This document shows positions 26,048-34,963 of a stretch of 52,299 nucleotides of DNA, piece by piece. Each line of letters begins with the position of its first letter. The stretch's first letter is position 1. Both the position numbers and the translations under genes were made by a program. Under the pieces are notes generated by a model. The model was not told the origin of the DNA, searched no databases, and saw only the letters and a program-made list of their open reading frames with translations. The stretch spans positions 1-52,299 of the forward strand of contig JAILEN010000086.1 of assembly GCA_024687655.1 (NCBI GenBank), in the 5' to 3' direction. Source of the stretch: Lachnospiraceae bacterium. GTDB lineage: Bacteria; Bacillota; Clostridia; Lachnospirales; Lachnospiraceae.

Positions 26048-27304
26048 ATGTCAGCAGGCAGTATAAAAGTATCTGTGATCATGCCGGTTTACAATACGGC
26101 CCGGTATCTGCGTTCCACCCTGGATGCGGTACTGTCACAGACTCTTAAGGATATAGAGCTTATATGTGTGGACGACGGATCCACTGACGGATCACTGGAG
26201 ATCCTCAATGAATACGCCGGACGGGACAGGCGTATGAAGGTTTTCACCCAGGAAAACCAGTTTGCCGGAGCGGCCAGGAACGCAGGCTTTGCCGAGGCCA
26301 TCGGTGATTACGTGATATTCTGGGACAGCGACGACCTCTTTCATGAGGAGGCGCTGGAGAAAATGTACGAAACCATAGTCAGGGACGAGGCGGATGTCTG
26401 CATCTGCGGAGGCTGCTGGTACATAGAGGAGAGGGACTGGCTTCTGCCCAATCAGGGTTATCTCAACATGACCCGGGTGCCGGAGACCAAGCGGCCCTTC
26501 AACAGGGATGACATACCGGATACCATTTTGAACTTTTCCGGCACATCCGCCTGGAACAAGCTGTACCGCAGAGGATACCTTTTGGAGGAGGGCCTCATCT
26601 TTCCTCCCTATCGCACCTACGAGGATGTATGCTTTTCCATTTTGTCCATTGCACTGGCCGACAGGATCACGGTGGTGGACGAGGAGCTTTTTTACTATCG
26701 CAGAGGCAGGGTGGGCAGCCTGATCTATACTATTTCACAGAACCCCATAGACCCGGCACTTTGCTGGATGGATATTTACTCCGTTTTGTCCGACAGGGGG
26801 ATCACGCCCAAGAGGAGCTTTGACAATATGTGTGTCAGCTCCTTGGCATATGCCATCCGACATTACACCGATTACAAATCGGTGAGGCAGCTGTTTTTAT
26901 TCCTAAAGGACAAGGTGTTCCCGCTGCTGTGGATCAAAGAGCATGAGGAAGAGGACTATTACTTTGTGGGATGGTACAATGAGTTCATCCGCAGGGTATG
27001 GGAGGACAAGCCCGAGGACTTCGTGGTATTTTTGACCACCCTCTCCTTTGAAGAGATGACGGACATGGATTACCGCCGTAAAAAGGCCATCATGGACAGG
27101 GAGAACTACAAGGAGAGGCTTATTGACCAGAGGGAGCGCAACAGCGATCTCAAGGAGAGAAATCTGGATCTGAGGAACAGATATATAGATCTTCGTGACA
27201 GATACAACAACATCCTCTCGGTGAGGATGAAGAGATTTATTTGCAGGTTATTTGGAGGAAACAATGACGAAGGAGAAAGCGAGGGAGATTTTGACGAGCC
27301 ATGA
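26048..27304 (+). CDS. GT2 family glycosyltransferase with coiled-coil tail
   Basis: 418 residues. A GT-A domain starts at VSVIMPVYNTARYLRSTLDA, with VDDGSTDGS and a metal-binding WDSDD (Asp93-Asp96). After the catalytic domain the C-terminus (about 360-395) has three perfect heptads of the form NxDLxxR or YxDLxxR, a predicted coiled coil for oligomerisation or partner binding. It lies 6 nt after the ATPase gene, and its 3' end overlaps the next gene by 41 nt. It probably adds a sugar to the polymer exported by the adjacent transporter. Confidence 0.9.
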   Translation: MSAGSIKVSVIMPVYNTARYLRSTLDAVLSQTLKDIELICVDDGSTDGSLEILNEYAGRDRRMKVFTQENQFAGAARNAGFAEAIGDYVIFWDSDDLFHEEALEKMYETIVRDEADVCICGGCWYIEERDWLLPNQGYLNMTRVPETKRPFNRDDIPDTILNFSGTSAWNKLYRRGYLLEEGLIFPPYRTYEDVCFSILSIALADRITVVDEELFYYRRGRVGSLIYTISQNPIDPALCWMDIYSVLSDRGITPKRSFDNMCVSSLAYAIRHYTDYKSVRQLFLFLKDKVFPLLWIKEHEEEDYYFVGWYNEFIRRVWEDKPEDFVVFLTTLSFEEMTDMDYRRKKAIMDRENYKERLIDQRERNSDLKERNLDLRNRYIDLRDRYNNILSVRMKRFICRLFGGNNDEGESEGDFDEP

Positions 27305-28487
27305 CCAGTTACAGGTTCTGGACAGATTTGACGAGCTTTCGGATGAGGAAAAAGAGGTCCTGCTGTCACAGATCTCAGAGATAGACTGGGATGTGGTGGA
27401 CTCGGTATGTGAGGAGGAGCCTGCTAAAAGAGGTGAGATATCACCCCTGTCGGCGGTGGAGATCTCCGAGATAGATAAGAGACGTGAGGAGTTTACCGAG
27501 GAGGGTATCAGAGAGATAAGGGCAAAAAAGGTGGGAGCCGTGCTTTTGGCAGGAGGCATGGGGACGCGCCTGGGACATTCGGGTCCCAAGGGCAGCCTCA
27601 ATATAGGACTGACCAGGAAGCTCTACATCTTTGAATGTCTGATCAACAACCTCCTTGAGGTTACTGACATGGCGGGAGAATATATTCCCCTGTATATCAT
27701 GACCAGCGAAAAGAACCACGACGAGACAGTCAGGTTTTTCGAAGAGCATAATTACTTCGGATATCCGCCGGAGGAGGTTTCCTTCTTCATCCAGGATATG
27801 GCAGCTGCGGTGGATCTCTCCGGCAAGCTGATACTGGAGGCTCCGGGTCGACTGGCCACCTCACCCAACGGTAACGGAGGCTGGTTTAAGTCACTTGACT
27901 CCAGCGGACTTTTGAACGATATCCACGACAGAGGCGTGGAGTGGCTCAACGTATTCGCAGTGGACAATGTGCTCCAGAGGATCTGCGATCCTGCTTTTAT
28001 CGGGGCCACGGTTTTGGGTGGTGCAGAAAGCGGCAGCAAGGTGGTTAAAAAGGCATCCCCCGAGGAAAAGGTGGGAGTGCTGTGTCTGGAGGATGGCAAG
28101 CCCTCCATAGTCGAGTACTATGAGATGACGGAGGAGATGCGTACCTCCTTTGATGAGAGGGGCGAGCTCAAATACAGATTCGGAGTGATACTCAATTATC
28201 TGTTCAGAGTGGATGCCCTGGAGCGCCACATGAACGAGTCCATGATGCTCCATGTTGTAAAAAAGAAGATCCCATACATCGATGGGGACTGGAAGCTTAT
28301 CAGTCCCGAGGAGCCCAATGGCTACAAGTTCGAGACACTGATATTGGATATGATACATATGATGGATTCCAACCTTGCCTATGAGGTGGTCCGGGAAAGG
28401 GAGTTTGCTCCGGTTAAGAATCTCACCGGTGTGGATTCCGTGGACACTGCAAGGGAGCTTTTAGAGAAAAACGGAGTGACATTATAA
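27264..28487 (+). CDS. UDP-sugar pyrophosphorylase (UDPGP family)
   Basis: 407 residues from the ATG at 27264, which has TGGAGG 7 nt upstream; the start lies inside the preceding gene. The nucleotidyltransferase motif is LLAGGMGTRLGHSGPKGS, followed by YIMTSEKNHDET, EAPGRLATSPNGNGG and VFAVDNVLQRICDP, all typical of the eukaryote-like UDPGP family (UDP-N-acetylhexosamine or UDP-glucose pyrophosphorylase). It makes a UDP-sugar from UTP and a sugar 1-phosphate, the donor for the neighbouring glycosyltransferases. The exact sugar is not resolved by sequence, and the GlcNAc/GalNAc-type seems most likely. Confidence 0.87.
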   Translation: MTKEKAREILTSHDQLQVLDRFDELSDEEKEVLLSQISEIDWDVVDSVCEEEPAKRGEISPLSAVEISEIDKRREEFTEEGIREIRAKKVGAVLLAGGMGTRLGHSGPKGSLNIGLTRKLYIFECLINNLLEVTDMAGEYIPLYIMTSEKNHDETVRFFEEHNYFGYPPEEVSFFIQDMAAAVDLSGKLILEAPGRLATSPNGNGGWFKSLDSSGLLNDIHDRGVEWLNVFAVDNVLQRICDPAFIGATVLGGAESGSKVVKKASPEEKVGVLCLEDGKPSIVEYYEMTEEMRTSFDERGELKYRFGVILNYLFRVDALERHMNESMMLHVVKKKIPYIDGDWKLISPEEPNGYKFETLILDMIHMMDSNLAYEVVREREFAPVKNLTGVDSVDTARELLEKNGVTL

Positions 28488-28490
28488 TAT

Positions 28491-29900
28491 ATGTATGGAG
28501 AAGAGAAAACCGGTTGGGTCAAACATCTGGATTTTACCCTCATCGATCTGGTATGCATCCAGGCGTCACTGGTCATCGCCTATGCCTGGAGATTCTCGGG
28601 CAGACTTTTGTTCTACGAGGATATATATGTCAGGATCGCGATTTTGGCTGCGCTTTTAGATCTGGTGGTGGTGTTTTTTGCGGAGCCCTATAACGGCATA
28701 CTCAGGCGTACCAGATACCAGGAGATCAGGGCTACCTTTACCTTTTGTATACTGGTATTCGGCGGTCTGCTGTCATACATGTATGCATTAAAGAGGTCGG
28801 AGCTCTATTCCAGACCGCTGCTGTTTGTATACCTGTTCACATCCATGTTCCTGTGTTATTTTTCCAGGGTTTCATGGAAGATAGTCGTACGTCAGAGAAA
28901 GCTCCGGGATAAAAACAAGGCGATAATGACGGTGGTGGCCGAAAACGACAATGTGGAGGCCTGCCTGAGAGAGATCGCCATGAACAAATACACCAACTTC
29001 AAGGTGACAGGCGTGGTGGTGGTGGATAAAGACCGCCGTGGCGAGACCATAATGGGAGTGCCGGTGGTAGCCTGTGCGGATGATTTTTTGGATTATGTGA
29101 GAAAAAATGTGGTGGATGAGGTGTTCATAGACGGCAACACCCGTGCCAGTTCCGAGGCTCTCGCCACTGAGCTTATCGAGCTGGGTACCACTGTCCATAT
29201 GTCGCTGGTCCACAGTAACCGCCTGGTACCCAACAGGCAGCTGGACAACTACGGCACGTACATAGTGCTCACCTCCAGCATGAAGATAGCCACCTTCAGG
29301 CAGCTGGTGGTCAAGCGTGCCATGGACATTTTAGGCGGGATAGTGGGGCTTTTGATCACGGCGGTGGCCTTTGTGATATTTGCTCCCATCATAAAGATCC
29401 AGTCTCCGGGACCGGTATTTTACCAGTCCATCAGGATCGGCAGGAATGGCAGACGATTCAAGTTTTACAAATTCCGGACCATGATCCCCGATGCGGACAA
29501 GCATCTTCAGGAGCTGGCTGAGAAAAACGAGATGCAGGGCAAGATGTTCAAGATGGAGGACGACCCCAGGATCATTCCCATCGGGCATTTTATGAGAAAA
29601 TACTCCATCGATGAGCTGCCGCAGTTCTGGAATGTGCTGAAGGGCGACATGTCCCTGGTGGGTACCAGACCTCCCACAGAGGACGAGTTTGCCACCTATG
29701 AGTACCATCACAAGGCCAGGCTGGGCATCAGGCCCGGACTGACGGGTATGTGGCAGGTCAGCGGCAGATCCGACATCACCGACTTTGAAGAGGTGGTGGC
29801 ACTTGACACAGAGTATATAATGAACTGGACGCTGGGACTGGACATCAGGATCCTCTTTAAGACCATAGGCGTGGTACTTTCGGGAAAGGGATCAAAATGA
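28491..29900 (+). CDS. Polyprenyl glycosylphosphotransferase (WcaJ/WbaP-like)
   Basis: 469 residues. The N-terminal half has four to five transmembrane helices and a CoA-binding-like fold. The C-terminal bacterial sugar transferase domain has VKRAMDILGG, SPGPVFYQSIRIGRNGR, FYKFRTM, YSIDELPQFWNVLKGDMSLV and RPGLTGMWQVSGRS. It moves a sugar 1-phosphate from a nucleotide sugar to undecaprenyl phosphate, the first membrane step of polymer assembly. It starts 3 nt after the pyrophosphorylase gene and overlaps the next by 4 nt. A second, divergent enzyme of this family is at 42836. Confidence 0.94.
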   Translation: MYGEEKTGWVKHLDFTLIDLVCIQASLVIAYAWRFSGRLLFYEDIYVRIAILAALLDLVVVFFAEPYNGILRRTRYQEIRATFTFCILVFGGLLSYMYALKRSELYSRPLLFVYLFTSMFLCYFSRVSWKIVVRQRKLRDKNKAIMTVVAENDNVEACLREIAMNKYTNFKVTGVVVVDKDRRGETIMGVPVVACADDFLDYVRKNVVDEVFIDGNTRASSEALATELIELGTTVHMSLVHSNRLVPNRQLDNYGTYIVLTSSMKIATFRQLVVKRAMDILGGIVGLLITAVAFVIFAPIIKIQSPGPVFYQSIRIGRNGRRFKFYKFRTMIPDADKHLQELAEKNEMQGKMFKMEDDPRIIPIGHFMRKYSIDELPQFWNVLKGDMSLVGTRPPTEDEFATYEYHHKARLGIRPGLTGMWQVSGRSDITDFEEVVALDTEYIMNWTLGLDIRILFKTIGVVLSGKGSK

Positions 29901-31234
29901 GCCATAAGTTTTCAATCCTTATACGGACAGCCGATACCAACGGATCTTTTTTCAGAGATGCCCTGGAGTCCGTTATAGCCCAGACCCATACGGACCTTGA
30001 GCTAGTAGTGCTGGATGAGACAGACTCTCAGGAGGTCCGGTATATCTGCGAGGAGATGTTTGCCGGTGACGAGCGGATCATATATCGCACATTAAAAAAC
30101 AGACAGGGCATTGCCTATGCTTATAATATAGGTGTGCATTTTTCTTCCGGAGATCATGTGGTCATCATGGGACAGCATGACAGGATATCGGCGGATACCC
30201 TGGAGAGATTTGCGGTCACCATAGAGTCGGCGAAGGAGTCGGGAGAAAAGGCCGACATAATATACACGGATCATGATGAACTCATCGGGATGAACAGGAT
30301 GAATCCCCATTTTCTCCCGGATTACAACGAGGAGCTCATCAGACACATCCCATACATCAGCCCCCTCATATGCTTCAAGCGGAATCTGGTCCTGGATATC
30401 GGAGAGTTCAATGAGAACCTGGCCTATTTTCCGGTGTACGATTTTATCTTCAGAGGCGTGGAGGCAAAAAAGAGGGTACTGCATCTGGCCAACCTTTTGT
30501 ACCATGAGAGACAAAAGAGGCCCATGGACGGCAGGCTGAGACAGATGGATGCCAGAGAGATCCGTGAATACGGTGTGGTGGTGGCGGCTCATCTGAAGCG
30601 GATGGGTGTGGACATCGACACCGAGGCCGAGAATAAAAACAGGTTCATCCGCATCGACTACCGGGCGGCATCATACAAAAACCACAGGGATGATTTCCTT
30701 TTCCTCAGGGATAACGGGGTCAGGGCGTTGAAAAAGACATACATGCAGCAGATGTATGATGTGCTGTCCCAGCCGGATGTGGGCATAGTGGGTGTGAGGT
30801 TTATCAGATTCGATCTCACCAACGACAACTGCGGATATATTTACGGGACCGAGGGTATTGCCTATCCGGCATGCTACGGAGAGGCAGTGGTACGTCCCGG
30901 ATATGACGGCAGGGCCATGATACCCAGAGACGTGAGCATGGTGGATGCAGGATTTTGCTTGATCGATGCCAAGCTGTACAGACATATAGGAGGCTTTGGA
31001 TCCAATCTGGACGGCCGGGATATCATGCTGGACTTTTGCATGAAGACCAGGGAGGCCGGCAGGCGTATAGTGTATCTGCCTGAGGTGACGGTGCTCAGGA
31101 GCCCCGGCAAGACCACTAGTTCCCAGAGCTCCAACAGCCTTTTGATGGAGAGATGGCACGATGCGCTCAAGGCGGGTGACCCCTATTACAACAGGAACCT
31201 TCCCCTGGGACTGTCGAATTATAAACTATACTGA
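29897..31234 (+). CDS. GT2-like glycosyltransferase
   Basis: 445 residues. It starts with FSILIRTADTNGSFFRDALE and SVIAQTHTDLELVVLDE, the GT-A nucleotide-binding half. The usual DxDD is replaced by GQHDRIS, followed by YTDHDEL in the position of the YSDED motif of O-antigen type GT2 enzymes. It has a long C-terminal half with a second GT-A-like stretch (PDVGIVGVRFI, VDAGFCLIDAKLYRHIGGF). The ATG overlaps the preceding stop (ATGA). It belongs to the polymer operon. The donor and linkage are unknown. Confidence 0.82.
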   Translation: MSHKFSILIRTADTNGSFFRDALESVIAQTHTDLELVVLDETDSQEVRYICEEMFAGDERIIYRTLKNRQGIAYAYNIGVHFSSGDHVVIMGQHDRISADTLERFAVTIESAKESGEKADIIYTDHDELIGMNRMNPHFLPDYNEELIRHIPYISPLICFKRNLVLDIGEFNENLAYFPVYDFIFRGVEAKKRVLHLANLLYHERQKRPMDGRLRQMDAREIREYGVVVAAHLKRMGVDIDTEAENKNRFIRIDYRAASYKNHRDDFLFLRDNGVRALKKTYMQQMYDVLSQPDVGIVGVRFIRFDLTNDNCGYIYGTEGIAYPACYGEAVVRPGYDGRAMIPRDVSMVDAGFCLIDAKLYRHIGGFGSNLDGRDIMLDFCMKTREAGRRIVYLPEVTVLRSPGKTTSSQSSNSLLMERWHDALKAGDPYYNRNLPLGLSNYKLY

Positions 31235-31282
31235 TCTTAAACTGTAAATCAGATGTTACTAAAACACAATTAGGAGTACTCA

Positions 31283-32368
31283 ATGGCGACCAAGAAAAAG
31301 AAAAAACTGACAAAGGCACAGGCGAGGCAGAGGAATAAAAAGATATTCCTGCTCATCGAGTTTTTGGTGCTGATCTTAGTGCTTTTGGCATTTTTCGCAT
31401 GGCTCAAGCTGGGCAAGATAGACTGGGCCACTATTAAGAACATGAAGACCAACACCCTGGATGAGGAGACCAAAGTGGTGCTGTCCGGCTATACCACACT
31501 GGCTTTCTTCGGAGTGGATAACCGAAAGGTGGGCAACTATGACTCCGGCAACTCGGACAGTATCATGATAGCCTGCATCAACAACGACACCAAGGAGGTC
31601 AAGATCGTATCCGTATACCGCGATACATTTTTGGATACCGGAGAGGGCAATCTCCACAAATGTAATTACGCATACAACCACGGTGGTATCGAGCAGGCAA
31701 TGGAGATGCTCAACTCCAATCTTGATCTGGACATCCAGGACTATGTGGCAGTGGACTTTAAGGCGCTGGCCGATGCGGTGGACGCCGTGGGAGGTATCGA
31801 CCTGGAGGATGGTCTCACCGGTGAGGAGGCTGCTATCATGAACCAGTCCTATGTCAGCTATACTGCGGAGATAGTGGGCAAGGAAGGCATAGAGGTAAAG
31901 CAGGGACAGAAGCACCTGGATGGCGTGCAGGCCCTTTCCTTCTGCCGTGTCAGATATACCAAGGGCGGTGATTTCGAACGTGCTTCCAGACAGCGCGAGG
32001 TGCTGGGACTTTTGGCTGAAAAGATGAAGTCCGCTTCGCTTACGGAGCTCAATGATCTGGTGGACTCCATCCTTCCGGAGGTTTCTACCAGCCTCTATCC
32101 CTCTGAGGTATTCACTCTTGCCACAGCCATGCAGGACTACACCATTGTGGAGACCAGGGGCTTCCCCTTTGATATGAGAGGCGGGAAGTTTGGCAGCAAG
32201 GGTGATGTGGTTGTCCCCTGTACTCTTGAGAGCAATGTGCAAAAGCTGTATGAGTACTTATATGAGGATACGACACATATTTCCTCCAATGAGCTGAAGT
32301 CCATCAGTCAGTCCATCGTGACCTACACCGGCTTCGATGAGGACGATGCCCTGGATTACGGATATTGA
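31283..32368 (+). CDS. LytR-CpsA-Psr (LCP) family ligase
   Basis: 361 residues, ATG after AGGAG. It has a basic cytoplasmic start (TKKKKKLTKAQARQRNKK), a transmembrane helix (about 17-38), then the extracellular LCP domain with NSDSIMIACINNDTK, IVSVYRDTFLD, the VDFKALADAVDAVGGID segment and ALSFCRVRYTKGGDFERA. LCP proteins transfer undecaprenyl-linked glycopolymers to peptidoglycan. As last gene of the exporter and glycosyltransferase operon it probably anchors that polymer to the wall. A terminator follows at 32378. Confidence 0.94.
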   Translation: MATKKKKKLTKAQARQRNKKIFLLIEFLVLILVLLAFFAWLKLGKIDWATIKNMKTNTLDEETKVVLSGYTTLAFFGVDNRKVGNYDSGNSDSIMIACINNDTKEVKIVSVYRDTFLDTGEGNLHKCNYAYNHGGIEQAMEMLNSNLDLDIQDYVAVDFKALADAVDAVGGIDLEDGLTGEEAAIMNQSYVSYTAEIVGKEGIEVKQGQKHLDGVQALSFCRVRYTKGGDFERASRQREVLGLLAEKMKSASLTELNDLVDSILPEVSTSLYPSEVFTLATAMQDYTIVETRGFPFDMRGGKFGSKGDVVVPCTLESNVQKLYEYLYEDTTHISSNELKSISQSIVTYTGFDEDDALDYGY

Positions 32369-32377
32369 TGTATACAG

Positions 32378-32453
32378 AGTGCCCGTATTCATATGTTCAC
32401 CGCCGGGCGTCAAACGTCCGTCTACGTGAATCATATGAATATGGGCACTTTTC
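32378..32453 (+). terminator. Intrinsic terminator after the LCP gene
   Basis: A long imperfect stem: AGTGCCCGTATTCATATG (from 32378) pairs with CATATGAATATGGGCACT (ending 32449), with further pairing inside, followed by TTTTC and more T-rich sequence. Confidence 0.75.
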
Positions 32454-32510
32454 ACATTTCATTTTTTTGACAAATCTTTTTCACAAAATGGACACATTTA
32501 TAAAGTATAG

Positions 32511-32540
32511 TAGTCATCGTCAGGAGGCGATGACTATTTT
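32511..32540 (+). promoter_or_regulatory. Terminator-like hairpin in the htrA leader with AGGAGG in its loop
   Basis: TAGTCATCG (32511-32519) pairs perfectly with CGATGACTA (32528-32536). The 8-nt loop is TCAGGAGG, and TTTT follows the stem. It lies about 40 nt before the protease start and after promoter-like A/T-rich sequence (TTGACA at 32467, TATAAA at 32499, not well spaced). It may be an attenuator. The loop resembles a ribosome site but is not followed by a start codon at the right distance. Confidence 0.45.
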
Positions 32541-32575
32541 TATTATAAAGACTTTTACAAACGGAGGTGAAGGAC

Positions 32576-33940
32576 ATGAGTAATTATCAGTATTATGAAT
32601 ATCAGTCAGATGACAATAACGGATATGCAAACCCTTACGGCAGCGGCGGTGGATACACACCTTATGGACAGCCCCAGAAGCCCAAAAAGGATCACAAGTT
32701 TATAAAGAAGCTGGGCAAGGTGGCGGCCATAGCATTGGTCTTCGGGCTTGTGGCTGGAGTGGTATTCCAGGGAGCCAGCCATCTGACTGCCAAAGCATTG
32801 GGCGATGATAAGCAGATCGCTGCAGTGAAGGAAGAGGAGACCGGAGGCGGCGCCAAGCAGCTTACCACCTCGGATCAGATCGGTTCCACGGCAGTGAGTA
32901 CAGCCACCACGGTAACGGATGTTTCGGATATAGCTGAAAACGTGATGCCCGCCATCGTGCAGGTGACCAACATGTCCATTACGGAGTACAGGAGCTGGTT
33001 CGGACAGAGCTTTGAGCAGAAGAACAAATCGGCAGGCAGCGGTATCATAATGAGCAGCGATGACGACTATCTCTACATCGCATCCAACAACCATGTGGTG
33101 GAGGGAGCGCAGACACTGACCATCACCTTTGTGGATGGGGCAGCTGTAGAGGCGGAGATCCAGGGAACCAATCCGGAAAAGGATCTGGCAGTGATCAGGG
33201 TTTCCATGGATGACATAGAGCAGGATACAAAGGACGCCATCAAGATAGCTACCATCGGAGATTCCGCCGGACTGAAGGTTGGCGAGTCATCAGTGGTCAT
33301 CGGTAACGCAATGGGCTACGGACAGTCCGTCACCACAGGAGTTATCAGTGCACTGAACCGTGATGTTACATTCAGAAACAACGATGGCAGCACATATACA
33401 AATTCCCTGATACAGACAGAGGCAGCGGTCAATCCCGGCAATTCCGGCGGAGCGCTTCTAAACATGAACGGCGAGGTCATAGGCATAGTTTCCGCAAAGT
33501 ATGCAGACACGGTTGTAGAGGGCATGGGATATGCTATCCCCATATCCGACGCACGTCCCATAATCGAGGGCTTCATTAATCAGAAAAACGGTGCGGATGA
33601 AAAGACCGATGACAAAGACATTAAACTTTCAGAGGCTTATCTGGGAATAGCCGGAGTGGATATAGATGAGATGACAGCCTATCAGTACAATATGCCTACC
33701 GGCGTATATGTAGCCAGGGTTGAGTCAGGTACAGGGGCTGAGGCAGCAGGACTGCAAAAGGGTGATGTGATCACCGGCTTTGACGGGACAGATCTCTACA
33801 CCATGGCAGAGATACAGAAGGCACTGATGAACCATAAGGTGGGTGACAAGGTCAAGGTAAAGGTGGCCAGACAGAGCGACAATTACGCCATCTCAGAGGT
33901 GGAGGTCACTCTCTCAAAAAGGCCCGCAGAGACAAACTAA
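32576..33940 (+). CDS. HtrA/DegP-like membrane-anchored serine protease
   Basis: 454 residues from the ATG at 32576 (GGAGGTG 6-7 nt upstream; GTG 32567 overlaps that site). A Tyr/Gly-rich cytoplasmic tail (about 1-40) is followed by a transmembrane helix (about 48-70). The trypsin-like domain has the triad His173 (SNNHVVEG), Asp203 (EKDLAVIRV) and Ser290 (NPGNSGGALLN). A single PDZ domain at the C-terminus includes GAEAAGLQKGDVITGFDG. It degrades or refolds damaged proteins outside the membrane. A hairpin in its leader may control it. A strong terminator follows. Confidence 0.94.
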   Translation: MSNYQYYEYQSDDNNGYANPYGSGGGYTPYGQPQKPKKDHKFIKKLGKVAAIALVFGLVAGVVFQGASHLTAKALGDDKQIAAVKEEETGGGAKQLTTSDQIGSTAVSTATTVTDVSDIAENVMPAIVQVTNMSITEYRSWFGQSFEQKNKSAGSGIIMSSDDDYLYIASNNHVVEGAQTLTITFVDGAAVEAEIQGTNPEKDLAVIRVSMDDIEQDTKDAIKIATIGDSAGLKVGESSVVIGNAMGYGQSVTTGVISALNRDVTFRNNDGSTYTNSLIQTEAAVNPGNSGGALLNMNGEVIGIVSAKYADTVVEGMGYAIPISDARPIIEGFINQKNGADEKTDDKDIKLSEAYLGIAGVDIDEMTAYQYNMPTGVYVARVESGTGAEAAGLQKGDVITGFDGTDLYTMAEIQKALMNHKVGDKVKVKVARQSDNYAISEVEVTLSKRPAETN

Positions 33941-33978
33941 GATGATTTCGGACAGGTAACAGTACCTCCTCATTACAT

Positions 33979-34010
33979 TGTCCTCCGGCCACGTGCCGGG
34001 GGACATTTTT
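33979..34010 (+). terminator. Intrinsic terminator after the HtrA-like gene
   Basis: TGTCCTCCGGC (33979-33989) pairs with GCCGGGGGACA (33995-34005), including one G-T pair. The loop is 5 nt and TTTTT follows at 34006-34010. Confidence 0.9.
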
Positions 34011-34055
34011 GATTAGACTTTTTATCTTAAGTGGGGTATATTATATCTGTTAGAT

Positions 34056-34122
34056 AGATTCTCCAGGCTTTGCCCTCAGAATGACGGGATTGGTTATGTC
34101 ATCCTGAGGGTCGCGAAGGATC
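34056..34122. repeat. Dispersed palindromic repeat, copy 3
   Basis: The left end AGATTCTCC to CTCAGAATGAC (34056-34085) and the right end GTCATCCTGAG to GCGAAGGATC (34098-34122) are imperfect inverted copies. The element stops 5 nt before the ribosome site of the following gene. Confidence 0.75.
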
Positions 34123-34139
34123 CTTTCAGGAGGGAAAAC

Positions 34140-34727
34140 ATGTTTCAGGATATAGCAGAAAAAATAAAGTCCATCCGTCTCCACTTCACGGTTACAGCAT
34201 TGCTGGAGGTGGTTTTGGGTGTAGTATTCTTAATATGGGCCAGAGACGTGATGGGCATCTTTGCCCAGTTTGTGGGCGCCATTGTCATCATCATGGGTAT
34301 CGTGGAGATACTGGCAAAGCTTTTTGAAGAAAGGGCCAGAGCCATCGGCATCCTCACGGGCCTGGTACTGGTGATAGTGGGAGGCTGGATCGTACTCCAT
34401 CCCACGGGCATCATCTCCATCATCCCCATTATCATAGGAGTGGGTCTGATGGCCCACGGCATCCAGAACTTTTCTCTTGCACTGGCAGGCAAGTCATCGG
34501 GTGCTCACAAGTGGGGCTGGATGATAGTGATGTCAGTGGTGACCATCCTTTTGGGTGTGGTCTGCATCGTCTGCGCCGTACAGGTGGTTGACATCGCGGT
34601 ACGTGTGGCAGGAGTCTTTATGATACTTGACGGACTGGCATCCATCTTTATGATCCACCGCGTCAACAAGGCGGAGCGTGATGTGGATTCGGTCATCACC
34701 AGGGAGACCGATCTGGGAGATTTTTAG
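34140..34727 (+). CDS. DUF308 / HdeD-like membrane protein
   Basis: 195 residues with about six transmembrane helices arranged in short paired hairpins, for example LLEVVLGVVFLIWARDVMG and LTGLVLVIVGGWIVLHPTG, the typical DUF308 repeat. A short charged tail follows. HdeD in enteric bacteria is linked to acid resistance, but clostridial members have no proven role. CAGGAGGG precedes the ATG, directly after a palindromic repeat copy. The small gene at 34733 and a TetR gene follow closely, so it may be a regulated target. Confidence 0.85.
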   Translation: MFQDIAEKIKSIRLHFTVTALLEVVLGVVFLIWARDVMGIFAQFVGAIVIIMGIVEILAKLFEERARAIGILTGLVLVIVGGWIVLHPTGIISIIPIIIGVGLMAHGIQNFSLALAGKSSGAHKWGWMIVMSVVTILLGVVCIVCAVQVVDIAVRVAGVFMILDGLASIFMIHRVNKAERDVDSVITRETDLGDF

Positions 34728-34732
34728 GGCAT

Positions 34733-34963
34733 ATGCGACAGATGGAGTTTAAAATGGAGAGGCTGGGGCTTCTCGAAATCGGCGACGTTTTGCCGGTGAC
34801 GGAGTACAGACTCCCCAATTCTTTTTATTATGTATTGGGACCTTCCTATGCCATGTCGGCCAATTACTCCACCCCTGAGAGGCTTTTTGCCAAGGAGGGG
34901 AGAGTCAGCGACATCCAGGAGACGCCCAAGGGGTTTTTTGTAACAGTGGATTTTGACGTATGA
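34733..34963 (+). CDS. Small conserved-looking protein of unknown function
   Basis: 76 residues, unrecognised. The sequence is a balanced mix with no membrane segment (for example GDVLPVTEYRLPNSFYYVLG and the ending GFFVTVDFDV), compatible with a small beta-rich domain. It begins 5 nt after the DUF308 gene, and its stop overlaps the ATG of the TetR gene (ATGA), an operon arrangement that supports real translation. ATG codons at 34742 and 34754 are alternative starts. Confidence 0.6.
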   Translation: MRQMEFKMERLGLLEIGDVLPVTEYRLPNSFYYVLGPSYAMSANYSTPERLFAKEGRVSDIQETPKGFFVTVDFDV

